Below are positions 63,961-64,000 of a stretch of DNA of 64,000 bases, piece by piece (the stretch's first letter is position 1; each line of letters opens with the position of its first letter). Made by a program: the position numbers and the translations under genes. Below the pieces are notes generated by a model. That model ran no database searches. It was not told the origin of the DNA and saw only the letters and a list, made by a program, of their open reading frames with translations. Location: positions 372,001 to 436,000 of the forward strand of contig JAQFVV010006643.1 in NCBI GenBank assembly GCA_028023455.1. Reading direction: 5' to 3'. Origin of the DNA: Epiperipatus broadwayi (taxonomy: Eukaryota; Onychophora; Udeonychophora; Euonychophora; Peripatidae).

Positions 63961-64000
63961 ATCAACAATCACTTGCAAATGTGTATGACCTATTACAACC

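Overview
The window is a repeat-dominated piece of an invertebrate animal nuclear genome. It is strongly A+T-rich and carries tRNA-derived SINEs, RTE-clade and other non-LTR retrotransposons, a Ty3/gypsy-type LTR element, a Merlin DNA transposon with a probable spliceosomal intron, a hAT relic, and a single host-type gene. That gene is an intact, intronless 540-codon Methuselah-like / family-B seven-transmembrane receptor on the minus strand (28892-30514). The phylum cannot be fixed from sequence alone. Methuselah-like receptors and the gypsy integrase tail would suit an arthropod or another protostome; molluscs are not excluded.

Layout: 0-6.4 kb is mostly unassigned and includes an island of different composition (2.6-5.6 kb). 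6.4-7.9 kb holds three serial LINE 3' ends. 9.1-9.5 kb is a foldback repeat. 9.7-11.3 kb is an RTE relic split exactly by a solo LTR. 11.5-11.7 kb is a hairpin element. 14.3 kb is a SINE. 15.4-18.3 kb is a foldback repeat followed by the Merlin element. 19.7-21.0 kb is the best LINE copy. 23.6 kb is an RTE fragment, and 25.1-26.7 kb holds two foldback repeats. 28.9-30.6 kb is the receptor gene. 31.3-35.3 kb has two RTE relics, a foldback dimer and a SINE. 36.3-37.3 kb is a compound foldback.

37.3-44.9 kb is one giant inverted repeat of about 7.5 kb, built from diverged ~170-bp satellite units and degenerate CTAT/GATA arrays. 48.1-50.1 kb is a hAT relic carrying a SINE. 51.1-53.2 kb is a LINE with a 5' inversion and a perfect 19-bp target duplication, sitting in a dispersed repeat whose uninterrupted relative lies at 63.5-64.0 kb. 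56.6-62.8 kb is a gypsy-type element with both LTRs, and 63.2 kb has a tRNA-like relic.

There is no operon-like cooperation here; the history is one of nested insertions. The items most worth follow-up are the giant palindrome, the foldback families flanked by unusually long (10-18 bp) direct repeats, the intron-bearing Merlin element, and the intact receptor gene with a perfect palindromic CRE site just upstream of its start codon. All boundaries were read by eye; no alignment or database search was run.
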